From Basidiobolus meristosporus CBS 931.73 (taxonomy: Eukaryota > Basidiobolomycota > Basidiobolomycetes > Basidiobolales > Basidiobolaceae), in the NCBI GenBank assembly GCA_002104905.1, contig MCFE01000755.1, positions 1 through 38,996 on the forward strand: 38,996 bases of DNA. Direction: 5' to 3'. Under the pieces are notes generated by a model, which worked only from the letters and a program-made list of their open reading frames with translations, was not told the DNA's origin and searched no databases. Below, in pieces: positions 9,331 through 19,617 of the stretch. Each line of letters starts with the position of its first letter. The first letter of the stretch is position 1. The position numbers and the translations under genes are program-made.

Positions 9331-10690
9331 ACCCACTACTACCTTGGGTACTCCACATATAGTTTGAATCAAAAAAAACTATGGCCTCCTGCTTACTAAT
9401 CTCTACAAATGCGCACACCTGCCACAATTGACATACTTCTATCACCTCAACTTTACAGCTTTTTAGTGTAATACTTGCAAAGTGGCCATATACCTTGTAC
9501 TGCTGGTAACTTACATATCTTGCAAACATATGCTTTGTTGTTGCCACTTCTGCCATGAATACCTCCTGAATATCTGCAAAAAACTTCTTGATATTTAGAC
9601 AATATTTTCCTTCTCCCTGCTGAATTATAGTCCCCCTTATAGATGTGCTCTGGCTTTTGTTTGTGTGAATTCTGTATTAAATAGTGTAGAAGTTGGCTTG
9701 CAACCATGAGAAATCCAGCATACCTTGGCAGAGTTTTCCTGATAAAAATTAGTTGCTTGTTGCACCCAACCCAAATTTGCATTACTTAGCTGATTACCCA
9801 TGCATTGGGGCTGCTTAGCCTCTTAATCCCATATGAATAGGTGTTCCCATGTGCACCTCTGTCCTCAGTATTTTCCAACTCTTCCTGGCTGTCCTCCATG
9901 TGCCAACTCATTGCATCCATGACAGACTTGAAGTTAATATTCTTGATGAGATTGGGATATGGCAAAAACTGCAACTTGACTTATCTTCCTATCTCCCCAC
10001 ACATCTGCTCATTAGGAAGCTCCCAAAAGGTGAAGCAAGGCCTAATATTCTCCACACACTGTGCAAGATGGAGTAGATAATAGATACCGTAGCGGCAGAG
10101 ATCTACGCATTCAGCTTTATGTTTGTAGTATAGCTGCTCATATTCTGTCACAAACTCCTTGCACAACAGCTGTAGATGCAGCAAGTTGGCATTGGTGATC
10201 TGCTTCTGGATAAATATTCCTACAATGTCCACATATTACTCCCAATGCTTCCAATGTACTCTTGGTAGGAATGGCTTCAGAATGCCACTTGAATAAATAC
10301 ATATCCAGTTCATCCTGTCTTTGTATTTAAATTGTTGCATATGCGTATGACTATTAATTGAAGCCCATGAGAAGTACTTTGGGTAGCAGATACTCTGTAA
10401 TATCTTGCCAATTCTTTCAAATTTCTCCAGTATCTCAAAGGGTGCATTTAGCTTGAAATGCCCCATGAACAACTTGGTCATCAGTATAGGGATATTGTTG
10501 AAAAGCAAATGCATTGCTCCCAGTGGAAAGCTTTTGCTCCAACAGATACCCTCTATCTTAAGTATCTCTGGTTTTCAATTGACCCATTATCCTGGCCAAT
10601 GACTTATAGCTTGTCAACTTTGCTGCAATTGCATGCTGACTAGTGTATCTTCTCTCTGTGGAAAGATGATGTTCTTAGTGCTGGTGATAT
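9330..10690 (-). pseudogene. T2 Tnp2 transposase, C-terminal part
   Basis: The minus strand carries pieces at 9453-9782, 9786-9974, 9981-10232 and 10236-10514 that match the T3 transposase and its C-terminal module nearly residue for residue (for example MSWHMEDSQEELENTEDRGA, GIFIQKQITNANLLHLQLLC, MHLLFNNIPILMTKLFMGHF). Frame breaks separate them. Coding sequence stops at 10690 where a copia-2 LTR fragment begins, and resumes at 16449. In relatives this part follows the catalytic core. No function remains. Confidence 0.8.
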
Positions 10691-10691
10691 T

Positions 10692-10801
10692 GTAAGTAAA
10701 TCCCAACAAGGAATTTGGTCAGTATTCTCTAGGATTTGAAGGTAATGATTTAAGTGACTAAGTTAGATGAGTATTCAGGTGGAATTCAAAATTTTACAAC
10801 A
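10692..10801 (-). repeat. Copia-2 3' LTR, truncated (about 110 bp)
   Basis: From AAGTAAATCCCAACAAGG to TTTTACAACA it matches the right-hand end of the copia LTRs as read on the plus strand (compare 16346-16448). The remaining 240 bp are missing, together with about 140 bp of the T2 target, so a deletion removed the outer end of copia-2 and adjacent transposase sequence. Confidence 0.8.
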
Positions 10802-11090
10802 CTCCCACTTGGGTAAGTGTTCATACTGACTAGTCCTAATTTTGACCTAAGATATTCAAGCGTTTCTCTAGCTAGTGGTTTGGTAAATATGTCTGCAATC
10901 ATTTCATCTGTAGGACAGTAAACTAAGCTAACTAAGTTATTCTCTATAGCTTCACATATGAAATGATGTCAAGTATCTATGTGCTTGGTTCAAGCATGAA
11001 AAGTTGGATTTCTACTTGGTTGTATACATCCTTGATTATCTTGAGGGAAAGTAATAGGCATTTTTTGACATAGGCTTTAGTCTCTTCCAA
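10802..11090 (-). pseudogene. Copia-2 RNase H terminus, with internal deletion
   Basis: This matches 1039-1300 of copia-1 (the end of RNase H). At about 11076 (TTTTTTGACATAGGC) it jumps directly to the RT region (TCTCTTCCAATGTTGC, equivalent to about 2290 in copia-1). Most of RNase H and the RT connection, roughly 1 kb, is missing. Confidence 0.75.
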
Positions 11091-11665
11091 TGTTGCTAAG
11101 ATAGTGGCAGCTATAATAAGAACATCCACGTATAGAGCTAATAGAACTGGATTTGCTCAATCTGGCTTATAGTATATACTATAGTCAGCATTACTCCTTT
11201 TTAAACTCAAAGATTCCAAATAAGAATCTATCTTGCAATTCCAGGCTCTTAGTGATTGTTTGAGACCATATAGTGACTTTTTAAGCTTGCAGACCAAGTT
11301 GGGGTTATCTTGGTCCACAAACCCATCAAGATGGTTCATATACACATCCTCATCAAGTTCCCCATTAAAAAATGCAGCTTTTACATCCATTTGATGAGTA
11401 AAAAGCTTTTATTTGGCTACAATAGCCAATATTAATCTGATGATATTAAACTTGACTACCAGTGCAAAGGTCTCAGTATAGTCAAGCCCTTTTGTTTGAG
11501 AGTATCCTTTGGCCACAAGTCTTGCTTTGTATCTTTCAACTGTACCATCAGCCTTGTATTTTGTCCTGAAGACCCATCTGCATCCAATTGATTTTTGGTT
11601 GATTGGTAACTTGACAAAGTCCCAAGTTTGATTTTCAATCAGGGCCTGATATTCCTCAGTCATTG
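11090..11665 (-). pseudogene. Copia-2 reverse transcriptase, degenerate
   Basis: The minus strand gives clear Ty1/copia RT. The piece at 11409-11663 reads MTEEYQALIENQTWDFVKLP and the WVFRTKYKADG, ERYKARLVAKGYSQ and DYTETFA motifs. The piece at 11157-11390 starts MDVKAAFFNGELDEDVYM and ends SNADYSIYY. A frame break lies between them near 11400. The catalytic YVDD box near 11125-11145 reads Y-V-D-V, so the second Asp is lost. The thumb is missing because of the deletion described for the RNase H end. Confidence 0.88.
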
Positions 11666-12060
11666 CAGATCTCCAAAACTATGTCAGAGGGCTGTTTAGG
11701 GCCTCTTTTACAGTCTGGGGCTCATCAGTATGGACTGAATAGTTATAGGCTAAGTTTGTACCCTCATTGATATAGTAATTTGGGCTATTTCTTGTCTGAT
11801 TTGATCTCCAGGCATTTGAAATTGGAATGATCACTTCAGGGATATTCCTGATCACTGATGCAGGCTGAACCATGGTTGTAGAGTCCTCTGGAGTGAAAAG
11901 ATCTTCATTGTTTTGCTCTGATTCAATCCTGACAATAGGTGGACTTGAGATCAGATTTTCATCATCATCTGATGTCATTATCTGTGAGAATTTTGAATTT
12001 TCATCAAACAACACATCCCTGGACTAGATTAGCTTCTTGACTTTGGTATTGTAGAGTGTG
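11666..12060 (-). pseudogene. Copia-2 integrase-RT linker
   Basis: The 111-codon frame at 11679-12014 is open and matches 2872-3230 of copia-1. It is acidic and Ser/Thr/Asn-rich (EQNNEDLFTPED, EVIIPISNAWRSNQ). It is the variable linker between integrase and RT in the copia polyprotein. Confidence 0.75.
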
Positions 12061-12878
12061 CATGCTTAACTCTTATTGCAGTATCCCAATAATTTGCATT
12101 CTACACTTTTTGGCTCAAATTTTGACTGATTTCTGGGCAGTTTCTTGGCATATGCTGTACACCCATATATTCATAGATGTTTTGTACTTAGTCTGTGTCC
12201 ATACCATGCTTCAAATGGAGTAGAATCATAAAGTATACTGTCATAGCTCCTATTTCTAATGTATACAGTAGTGGCAACTGATTCTGTCCAAAAATCATAG
12301 GATAATTTTTAATCATCAATCATAAATCTTGCCATATCAATTATTGATCTGTTAGCACGTTCTGTTACTCCATTTTGCTGTGGGGAGTATGGTAAAGTAG
12401 TCTCTTGCTTTATCCCATGAATTTTGCAGAAGTGGATGAAGAGTTTTGCGGTATATTCACCACCATTGTCAGAGCATATTTTCTTGATTTTTTGGCCAGT
12501 TTCTCTCTCCACCATAGCTTTGAGCTCCGTGAACTTAGACAGAGTTTCTTCCTTTCTCTCCATGAAGTAGACCCATGTGTATCTTATACAATCATCAGTA
12601 AAGGTGATTAAATACTTTATCCCACCTAAGGATTAATTTTGCATTTGTCCACACCAATCTGAGTAAATTAGATGTATTTTTTTCTTAGTTTTGATCAACC
12701 CAGAGCTCTTGAACAGTTGTCTGGCTTGTTTCCCATAAATACAGGCTTCACAGTGCTCCAAATTAGCTTGGGGATTAATTTTTACTCCAGAAATTGGCTG
12801 ATCTTTGATCATTTTGTGCAAATAATCAAAATTGATGTGCCCAAATCTCCTGTGCCAAAGCATTGGTGTTTCTTCATT
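12061..12878 (-). pseudogene. Copia-2 integrase, degenerate
   Basis: Two open pieces cover the N-terminal and core parts. 12633-12863 reads LWHRRFGHINFDYLHKM followed by CEACIYGKQ, the HHCC zinc-binding pre-integrase domain. 12309-12563 contains CSDNGGEYTAKLFI (second catalytic Asp) and PYSPQQNGVTERANRS (region of the third catalytic residue, Glu present). They are separated by a frame break near 12600, and the C-terminal part (12061-12300) is decayed. This is the best-preserved copia integrase in the window. Confidence 0.88.
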
Positions 12879-13382
12879 TCAGTTACTTATATTGGCTTCC
12901 AAAAATGATGGAATATAAGTAAACTTGTATAGATTCTGATCTCTGATACTCAAAGCAATATGGGCACCATTTTGATCAGTGACCTTGCATCCAGAATTGT
13001 CAAAGCTGAAAATGAGTCCTTCTGCAGTGGCCTTGCTTACCAATAGTAGGTTCTGAGCTATTTCTGGTACATAGAATACTTCTTTAAAGGTCAGTGTATG
13101 GCTTCCATCATTGCTTCTTAGGCTTACTTGGATAGTTCCTTCTCCCACTGTATTAAGTGTTCTATTGTCACCCATGAAACCTTCTTAATTGGAATTTCTT
13201 GATATTGGGTTGAAAGTTCTTTTTGGTGTGTAAAGTGTTGAGATGCTTCAGAGTGAATATATCACATCTGAGAATCCTTGTTGTGGTCATATTTAGTGCA
13301 GATATGATTAATGTATCTTCAGTTGTTGCACCATTTCCATATACATGCTTCTTTTGCTGATTGTCTCTCTTCTTGAGACACT
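12879..13382 (-). pseudogene. Copia-2 protease and gag-protease junction
   Basis: The piece at 12879-13175 (GDNRTLNTVGEGTI, VFYVPEIAQNLLLVSKATAE) is the copia protease body. The catalytic box lies at about 13236-13256 and reads H-S-E-A where the family has DSGA, so both Asp and Gly are lost. Upstream sequence (QQKKHVYGNGATTED) matches the gag-protease junction of copia-1. Coding sequence stops at 13382 where the inverted-repeat block begins, and resumes at 15395. Confidence 0.8.
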
Positions 13383-13748
13383 GGTGTAGTGGGGTCACAG
13401 TGACACCCACTGACAGATGTGTTCATTCCCATATTTTCTACTTCCCTATATCTCTACTACACTTATTTTAGTTTTATCCTATTTGCCTTACCTGATGAGT
13501 ACTATCCCACAAACCAGTTGGCTATCACACCTGTTTACCTTATTGCGTAAGTTATCCCTCACTTTATGTGAGATTACTAGCTGTAAGTGCTTCTATATTA
13601 GGCAAGTACCCATGTCAGTAACTGTGACACATGATCAACCTGTGTCACCATCCCTACCATTTTCATACCATATATGGTATCTCTATGTTACACAGGTTTT
13701 GTAGTACTGATTCCTGATTGGTTGTATGTGCTGTGCCTCTTAGAACCT
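13383..13748 (+). repeat. Long inverted repeat arm A (366 bp)
   Basis: It begins GGTGTAGTGGGGTCACAGTG and ends CTCTTAGAACC. It is the reverse complement of A' (14461-14825), with scattered mismatches. The outer end holds a small inverted repeat (GGTCACAGTGACACC), and a perfect 16-bp palindrome ATACCATATATGGTAT lies at 13665-13680. No protein is convincingly encoded. It inserts into copia-2 gag. Confidence 0.85.
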
Positions 13749-14460
13749 CCTGGTGTGATGGTGTATAAGTCCAAGGGAGAGATACATCCAACACTTCTTA
13801 AGTGTTTTGTGTATAGGGTGTTCACTGGGTGCAATAACCTCTGACTGAAGCTTGATAGGAATACTTGGGTTCTCTCTCTAATCTAATGTGATGGGGAATA
13901 AATCCACAAACTTGTCAAGAGAAAACTATGGAGCTACAATTGCAACTTAGTTGATGTATTAACAAAAGTATGTGTTGGGTTCAGTGTCCTTTGAGATGAC
14001 TATGTACTAACGCTTCCAAAGTCAAAACAACTGTAAAGTCCACCAGCAGGGACTTGATAAGAATGCAGCTGTGGTCAATAGTTACAAAGACAGAAAAGTA
14101 TCTTTGCCTGTACAAGAACAAACTTGGGAAAGAATCAAGTATAATAAAAGATACCTACTCTGAGTATTCCTCACAAGAAGTGCCTCCAAGGTCAGTAGGC
14201 TGTCAGTGTGGTCTCCTGGGAGAGTCCTGTGGTCTGGGGTTGGAAGTTCAGGTAGCAGCAGGTAGCAGTGATCACACTAATCAACAAGTCAGCATATTGA
14301 TAAAAGGGATGATGGTTTATTATTGAGGGATAGCTTCCCTTATGTACTATTCTCACCGGCTCAGTAATTACTAGTTGTGGTGTTCCAGAAGGTTCTGGAG
14401 ATCAATAGAAATCTTAATGCCATCAGAATGAGCTAAGAGTATTCTAAGTAGGTGCTGGAA
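13749..14460 (+). repeat. Repeat B, copy 1 (about 712 bp)
   Basis: It runs from TGGTGTGATGGTGTATAAGT to GTAGGTGCTGGAA. It recurs inverted at 14826-15394 and in direct orientation at 16856-17563. All three copies share the TG(A/G)TGTG start. It carries a frame at 14063-14326 (87 codons from ATG) that is unrecognised but also open at the same place in the 16856 copy. Its reverse strand has a TATA-like stretch and AATAAA, so it could be LTR-like, but no partner LTR or retroelement body is seen. Confidence 0.75.
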
Positions 14461-14825
14461 GGTTCTAGGAGGCACAGCACATCCAACCAATCAGGAATCA
14501 GTATTATGAAGCCTGTGTAACATAGGGATACCATATATGGTATGAAAATGGTAGGGATGGTGACATTGGTTGATCATGTGTCATGGGTACTGGTGTGGGT
14601 ACTTGCCTAATGTAGAAGCACTTACTGCTAGTAATCTTACATAAAGTGAGGGATAACTTATGCAATAAGGTAAGCAGGTGTGATAGTCAACTGGCTTATG
14701 GGACAGTACTGATCAGGTAAGACAAATGGGATAAAACTAAAATAAGTGTAGTAGAGATATAGGGAAGTGGAAAATATAGTATTGAGCACATCTGTCAGTA
14801 GGTGTCACTCTGACCCCACTACACC
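14461..14825 (-). repeat. Long inverted repeat arm A' (365 bp)
   Basis: It runs from GGTTCTAGGAGGCACAGCAC to CTGACCCCACTACACC and is the reverse complement of A. The same 16-bp palindrome lies at 14528-14543. Its outer end (CCACTACACC) is joined directly to B' without spacer. Confidence 0.85.
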
Positions 14826-15394
14826 GGCACCTACTTAGAGCACTCTTAGCTCATTCTGATGGCATTAAGATTTCTATTGATCTCCAGAACCTTCTGGAAC
14901 ACCATGATTAGTTATTACTTGGCCAGTGAGAAAAGTATATATGTGAAGCTATCCCTCAACAATAAAACATCATCCCTTTTATCACTATACTGACTTGTTG
15001 ATTAGTGTGATCACTGCAACCTGCTGCTACCTGAACTTCCAACCCCAGACCACAGGATACTCCCAGGAAGCTGTGCTGACAGCCAACTGACCTTGGAGGC
15101 ACTTCTTGTGAGGAATACCTAGAGTAGGTATCTTTAATTATATTTGATTCTTTCCCAAGTTTGTTCTAATTCAGGCAAAGATACTTTCTGTCTTTGTAAC
15201 TATTGACCACAGCTGCATTCTTATCATGTCTCTGCTTGTGGATTTTTTCCCTATCACATTAGATTAGAGAGAGAACCCAAGTATTCCTAGCAAGCTTCAG
15301 TCTGAGTTTATTGCACCCAGTGAACACCCTACACACAAAACACTTGAGAAATGTTGGACATATCTCTCCCTTGGACTTATACACCTCCACATCA
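14826..15394 (-). repeat. Repeat B', copy 2, inverted
   Basis: It runs from GGCACCTACTTAGAG to TATACACCTCCACATCA and is the reverse complement of B. About 130 bp are missing relative to copies 1 and 3, the loss lying between two TCCAC-like direct repeats. The frame that is open in copies 1 and 3 is broken here. Copia-2 gag resumes immediately after it (15395). Confidence 0.85.
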
Positions 15395-16112
15395 GTCTGA
15401 TGTGTGTCCTTTCCTTTGGCAGTAGTTGCCAAACAAGTTGTGGTTGCCTTCGTATGGTCTTAGATACTTCCCTAGTTGGTTATCATTGCTTGTTAAGGCA
15501 TTTTCTTCTTCCTTCTTATTGGTGCTTGATATACTTAATTCTTCATCCAGGAGCCATATACATAATTTAAGATCAAATCTTCAATTGCGGACTCTATGGC
15601 TGATACAATACCCTGAAACCTCTCTGTCAGGCTATATAGGATGGTAACTATCACATCCTCATCAGTAGTTGGTACACTCACAGATTCCATTTCATCTACC
15701 AGCAGGGTATTTCTGTTAATTAGATTCTTCATTTCTTATCCTGGCAGCATCTTTGTAGTAAAGAATTTTTGCCTCAGATACATTTTCTTAGCAGCTGAAC
15801 ATGACTGGTAGGCATCTTCTAATGCCTTCCAGGCATTCTTTGCTGTTTTTGCTCTTGAGCATTGAATTAGCAATTTGTCCTTAACATTAAGGCAAACACA
15901 GTTAAAGGCACTCTGTTCTTTCTTCTGGTACTTTAAGGCTTCCTCCCCTCCATTTTTAGGAGGGCATTCTTCTCCCATGACATTATCCCAAAGGCCTCTT
16001 TCTTATACCAGCATCTTCATCTTCACCTTCCACACTTGGTATTTAGATCCATCCAACTTTTCAGCAGAGGGAGCAATTCCAGTAATAGTAGTAGTAGACA
16101 TTGCAGTGAGTG
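15395..16112 (-). pseudogene. Copia-2 gag, degenerate
   Basis: This is the gag portion of copia-2, on the far side of the A/B block. The zinc-knuckle remnant (YCQRKGHTSD) is at about 15395-15430. The piece at 15736-15978 reads EQSAFNCVCLNVKDKLLIQC followed by AKNAWKALEDAYQSCSAAKK, and the piece at 15535-15732 continues LINRNTLLVDEMESVSVPTT. The N-terminus near 16010-16101 (STTTITGIAPSAEKLDG, YQVW) begins at an ATG whose complement lies at about 16099-16101. Between this start and the LTR only about a dozen bases remain, so the primer-binding site is deleted. Confidence 0.85.
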
Positions 16113-16448
16113 CTGGAGATACTGGAAGTTATTGGGAGGAAAAGTAGATTATGTAGTTTTCACATAACAATTTATTGCATGTAGAAATAGTTTTAATACT
16201 TTTACATGGTCTTGGCATAACAAGCCCATATAATAGGTTAAGGCAGGTCCCAAGAACATGTGTGCAATGTTTGGGGCTGTTTGGACAGCTTTGAGAATCT
16301 TCATGCTCTGGGTACCTGGTATTTTTGTGAATATATTCCAAGTAAATCCCAACAAGAAATTTGGTCAGTATTCTCTAGGATTTGAAGGTAATGATCTAAG
16401 TGACTAAGTTAGGTGAATATTTAGCTAGAATTCCCAATTTTTACAACA
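16113..16448 (-). repeat. Copia-2 5' LTR, inner end truncated
   Basis: From TGGAGATACTGGAAG to TTTTTACAACA it matches the copia LTR family but lacks the TGTTGTAAGAGTCT end next to gag. Compared with copia-1, about 34 bp covering the LTR end and the primer-binding site are gone. T2 transposase sequence resumes at 16449. Confidence 0.85.
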
Positions 16449-16855
16449 TTTACATGGCGGCCATTTACTGTTATCCTGCAGGTAAGCATTCAAAATTCAT
16501 CCAGCAATGGATACAGGTAGGTATCCTGGTTGGACAGTGATCTAGGCCCAGATACCAGCAAGACTACCATTAGATTATTGCTCTCATACCGTAAGCTGGG
16601 CAGCAGATTCAGATTGATGAGAATCAGTGGCCAGCAGGATTTGCTGGTAGAGTACTTGTTGAATGAGAATCCATCAGGTGCAAAGGCAAAGGCATGGTCA
16701 TACGTACCTTCTAAGTAGCCCTTGATTCTTAGCTGTTTGTTATGTTTAGCATCAAATATATTGGATATGTTTGCACTTGATTGATACTGAGTGTGGTGCT
16801 GTATAGCTTTGCAACATTTGTTGGGCTGCATCAGCTTTCTCAGACAGGGTATGAC
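16449..16855 (-). pseudogene. T2 Tnp2 transposase, central part
   Basis: The minus-strand frame at 16490-16951 includes NISNIFDAKHNKQLRIKGYL, YDHAFAFAPDGFSFNKYS, PLILINLNLLPSL and VSGPRSLSNQD, matching the T3 transposase before its GDTP catalytic region. The Tnp2 hallmark LPP reads L-L-P, and the SGPxxPSNLD hallmark is changed to SGPRSLSNQD. The GDTP region itself fell in the part lost at the copia-2 insertion. It is interrupted at 16856 by repeat B. Confidence 0.8.
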
Positions 16856-17668
16856 TGGTGTGGTGGTGTATAGGTCCAAGGGAGAGATATGTCCCACACT
16901 TCTCAAGTGTTTTGTGTGTGGGGTGTTCCTGGGTGCAATAACATCTGGCAAAAGCTTGCTAGGAATACTAGGGTTCTGTCTCTAATCTAATATGAGGGGA
17001 ATAAAGCCACAAGCTTGTTAAGGGAAAACTATTGAGCTACAATCCCCAACTTGGTTGGCGTCTGAACAAAAGTATGTGCTGGGTTCAGCATCCTTTGAGA
17101 TGACAATGTACTAAAGCTTCCAAAGTTTAAACAACTGTAAAGTCCACCAGCAGGGACTTGATAAGAATGCAGCTGTGGTCAATAGTTACAAAGACAGAAA
17201 AGTATTTTTGCCTGTACAAGAACAAACTTGGGAAAGAATCAAATATAATAAAAGATACCTACTCTGAGTATTCCTCACAAGTAGTGCCTCCAAGGTCAGT
17301 TGGCTGTCAGCGCGTTTTCCTGGGAGTGTCCTATGGTCTGGGGTTGGAAGTTCAGGTAGCAGCAGGTTGCAGTGATCACACTAATCAACAAGTCAGCATA
17401 TTGATAAAAGGGATGATGATTTATTGCTGAGGGATAGCCTCCCTTATATACTTTCTTGCTGGCTAAGTGATTACTAGTTGTGGTGTTCCAGAAGGTTCCG
17501 GATATCAATAGAAATCTTAATGACATCAGAATGACCTTAGAATGCTCTAAGTAGGTGCCGGAAGGTTCTAAGTGGCACAGCACATCCAACCAATCAGGAA
17601 TCAGTATTCTGAAACCTGTGTAACATGGGGATACCATATATGGTATGGAAATGGTAGGGATGGTGACA
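16856..17668 (+). repeat. Repeat B copy 3 plus partial A'
   Basis: 16856-17563 is repeat B (TGGTGTGGTGGTGTATAGGT to AAGTAGGTGCCGGAA). 17564-17668 is the first 105 bp of A', including the ATACCATATATGGTAT palindrome at 17631-17646. The B-A' order is the same as at 13749-14565. The insertion replaces about 150 bp of transposase that T3 retains (37594-37744). A 90-codon frame is open at 17158-17430, parallel to that in copy 1, with no recognised motif. Confidence 0.8.
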
Positions 17669-18295
17669 TCCACATGACAGTGGTCCACTTGTACCATGTA
17701 GATGGTAAGTTGCATCCTGGAATGATTTTGGCAAGAAGTAGTAATAAATCCTCAAAGCCCCCATTACTGATATTAGTGGAAAAGCACTACTTCTATAGCC
17801 ACAATATTATATGATTCAGCAGTAGATGGATTACTGGGCTCACTTGGCTTCATTAGGTATCCTTGGCATTTGTTTCAATGGTGTTGTTCCATTGCATATA
17901 GGGATTTGACCAGGCTCATATGTGGTACTGTTGTTAGGGGAGATAGGCTCAAAATCCATCAGTGAGCTTTTTTTGTAAGAGCTATCACTTGGCATGCCAT
18001 ATTCAGAAGGCTGAAGTGAGTCTAAAGGCATCACAAACTCACCTGACTCAGTTTACACAAGGTGACAAAGATGGCCAGGTGCCAATATAGAAGTATCAAC
18101 TGGCCAGCAAGATGAGGTTGGTACAGTAGTGACCAATGAATGGTCAAATATGACTTGGGAGGCAAAACACTAGCTGTGATCCTTGTAATACTTTCTATGC
18201 TGTCTGCGTGCATCATGGCTGAGAGGCTTGCCACAATAGCCACATGGTCTTTTTTCTCTTCTCTTACAGCACTGAGTCAAAGTGGTCTTATCCAT
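17669..18295 (-). pseudogene. T2 Tnp2 transposase, N-terminal part
   Basis: The start ATG is read from 18295 downwards by alignment to T3 (38369). The N-terminus has a Cys/His cluster (PCGYCGKPLS...H...H) that resembles a zinc finger, then an acidic Ser/Pro-rich stretch (PSDSSYKKSSLMDFEPISPN). A one-base loss relative to T3 near 17880 shifts the frame and gives a stop at about 17840. In the T3 frame T2 has TAA TGA at the same place where T3 has TAG. Translation cannot reach the catalytic core. Confidence 0.75.
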
Positions 18296-18517
18296 GGGGC
18301 AAACAATTTGACCTTCAACAATGTATTGCTATTATATCACTTTTTGGTCAATACTCATGTGAGCTCAAGACAGTCTTGTATTTGAGACATTGCACCCACA
18401 TGAATGTAAGATTCAATGATGACCCATCATAGTAAGCACCATAAATAAAGCTGTGGTACCATATACACATGTATATGTAACACTATTTCCCCTTTGGTTT
18501 AACTCACTTCCATATAT
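18296..18517. promoter_or_regulatory. Divergent promoter gap of T2
   Basis: These 222 bp separate the minus-strand transposase start from the plus-strand accessory ORF. The stretch is conserved in T3 (38370-38591). It includes CATAAATAAAGCTGTGG and ACACATGTATATGTAAC, both AT-rich and TATA-like in either direction. A shared bidirectional promoter is an inference from position and conservation. Confidence 0.45.
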
Positions 18518-19617
18518 TTGCCACCAAAAAATAAAGCAAAGTTATCTGGTTCCCAACTAAACCCCACTGCTGACAACAGCAGAAGAACAATTGGAGAACA
18601 GCTTACTTTGACATTCAGAGCAACAAGCAGGGCTACATCCAAAAAAGGCCATATTAACAGTGTGCCCACTGAAGGTAATAATGCAGACTCCTCAGGCTCT
18701 CTGTCAAGTAGGCAATTGAAAACCTCTGCACAGCCACAAGCTGACCATTATGCTTAGGCAGATGAAAATGTTGCAAACACAGTACCCACAGTTGAAGACC
18801 TGCCAGTAGCTGTCATAACATCACCAGCACCCATATTAGCAAGTTTTTTGTCAGCTCATGCCAAAGCATTAATGAAGTAATTAGGTACAGTGGCTGATTG
18901 GATATATGCAGGGAGGGAGAAAATGTAGTGTTTATACCAAAGCCTAAAAGTCAAAAGACATTGAAGATCTGTTAAGCTGTTGAGTGCAACAATGAATAGT
19001 GGGCTAATATTCAAGAAGCTATCAGAAGTCTAGCATGCCATCATCACCTCAAGGCCAGCATATGATGAAACCATCAGGAACTCAAGGCCAAACAGAATGC
19101 ACTTGACTTGTCCATGAGCATTATCCTGGATTCAAGCAGGAAAATGGGCTTTGGGCCAGCATTAGTATGCTAATAAAGTATCTTTAGAATAGCAGAAGCT
19201 AGCAAAGGTGGAAGAACAAGGGTGCCATGGCTAAAAACCAGCGGATTCCTCAATAGCCTATTACAAGCAGGGCCAAAAGCTCCCAACAAGCATTAAAGAG
19301 ACATCAGGTAGCTGGAAGAATGCCAATTAGGGACAAGCAGGCAGACACAGATGCACCAGCACAACATCTATCAAGGAAAAGCTAGTACTGTTCAAGAAGC
19401 ACTCAGTCAAAGTGACAGCAAAGAACCTGGCAGTGATAAAAGCAGCAGCTTTTACAGGAGCCTGTCACAACTACGGTTACAGGCTTGAAACAAGCAGAAA
19501 AGAAAAATCAGGTTGCCAGGACAGTGCCAGCAAGAGACAAGCAGGCCAAAACAGATGCATCAGAGCAGAATTTATCAGGGAGAAAATAGACTTGTTCCGT
19601 TGGATAGTGCCACATTG
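18518..19617 (+). pseudogene. T2 accessory ORF, divergent from transposase
   Basis: One frame runs from 18518 to the stop at 19615-19617 with several internal stops. It starts PPKNKAKLSGSQ, continues Ser/Thr/Asn-rich to 18757, then shows a helix-like ILASFLSAHAKALMK stretch. It ends with a basic region and the C-terminus DLFRWIVPH. The first codon is TTG here, where T3 has ATG (38592). The same C-terminus (DLLCWIVPH and stop) recurs at 34024-34053. The product is unrecognised. Its position fits an accessory protein of a CACTA-like element, such as a DNA-binding TnpA-type factor, but no sequence motif proves this. It is broken and not expressed intact. Confidence 0.5.

Noticed and set aside
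14826-15394. Repeat B read in reverse as a retroelement LTR
   Set aside because: TATA-like and AATAAA motifs exist, but there are no TG...CA ends with a 5-bp duplication, no primer-binding site and no internal retroelement part.
18031-18243. Frame conserved in T2 and T3 (also 38105-38317) with hydrophobic stretches
   Set aside because: It overlaps the transposase N-terminus in another frame; its conservation follows from that of the DNA.
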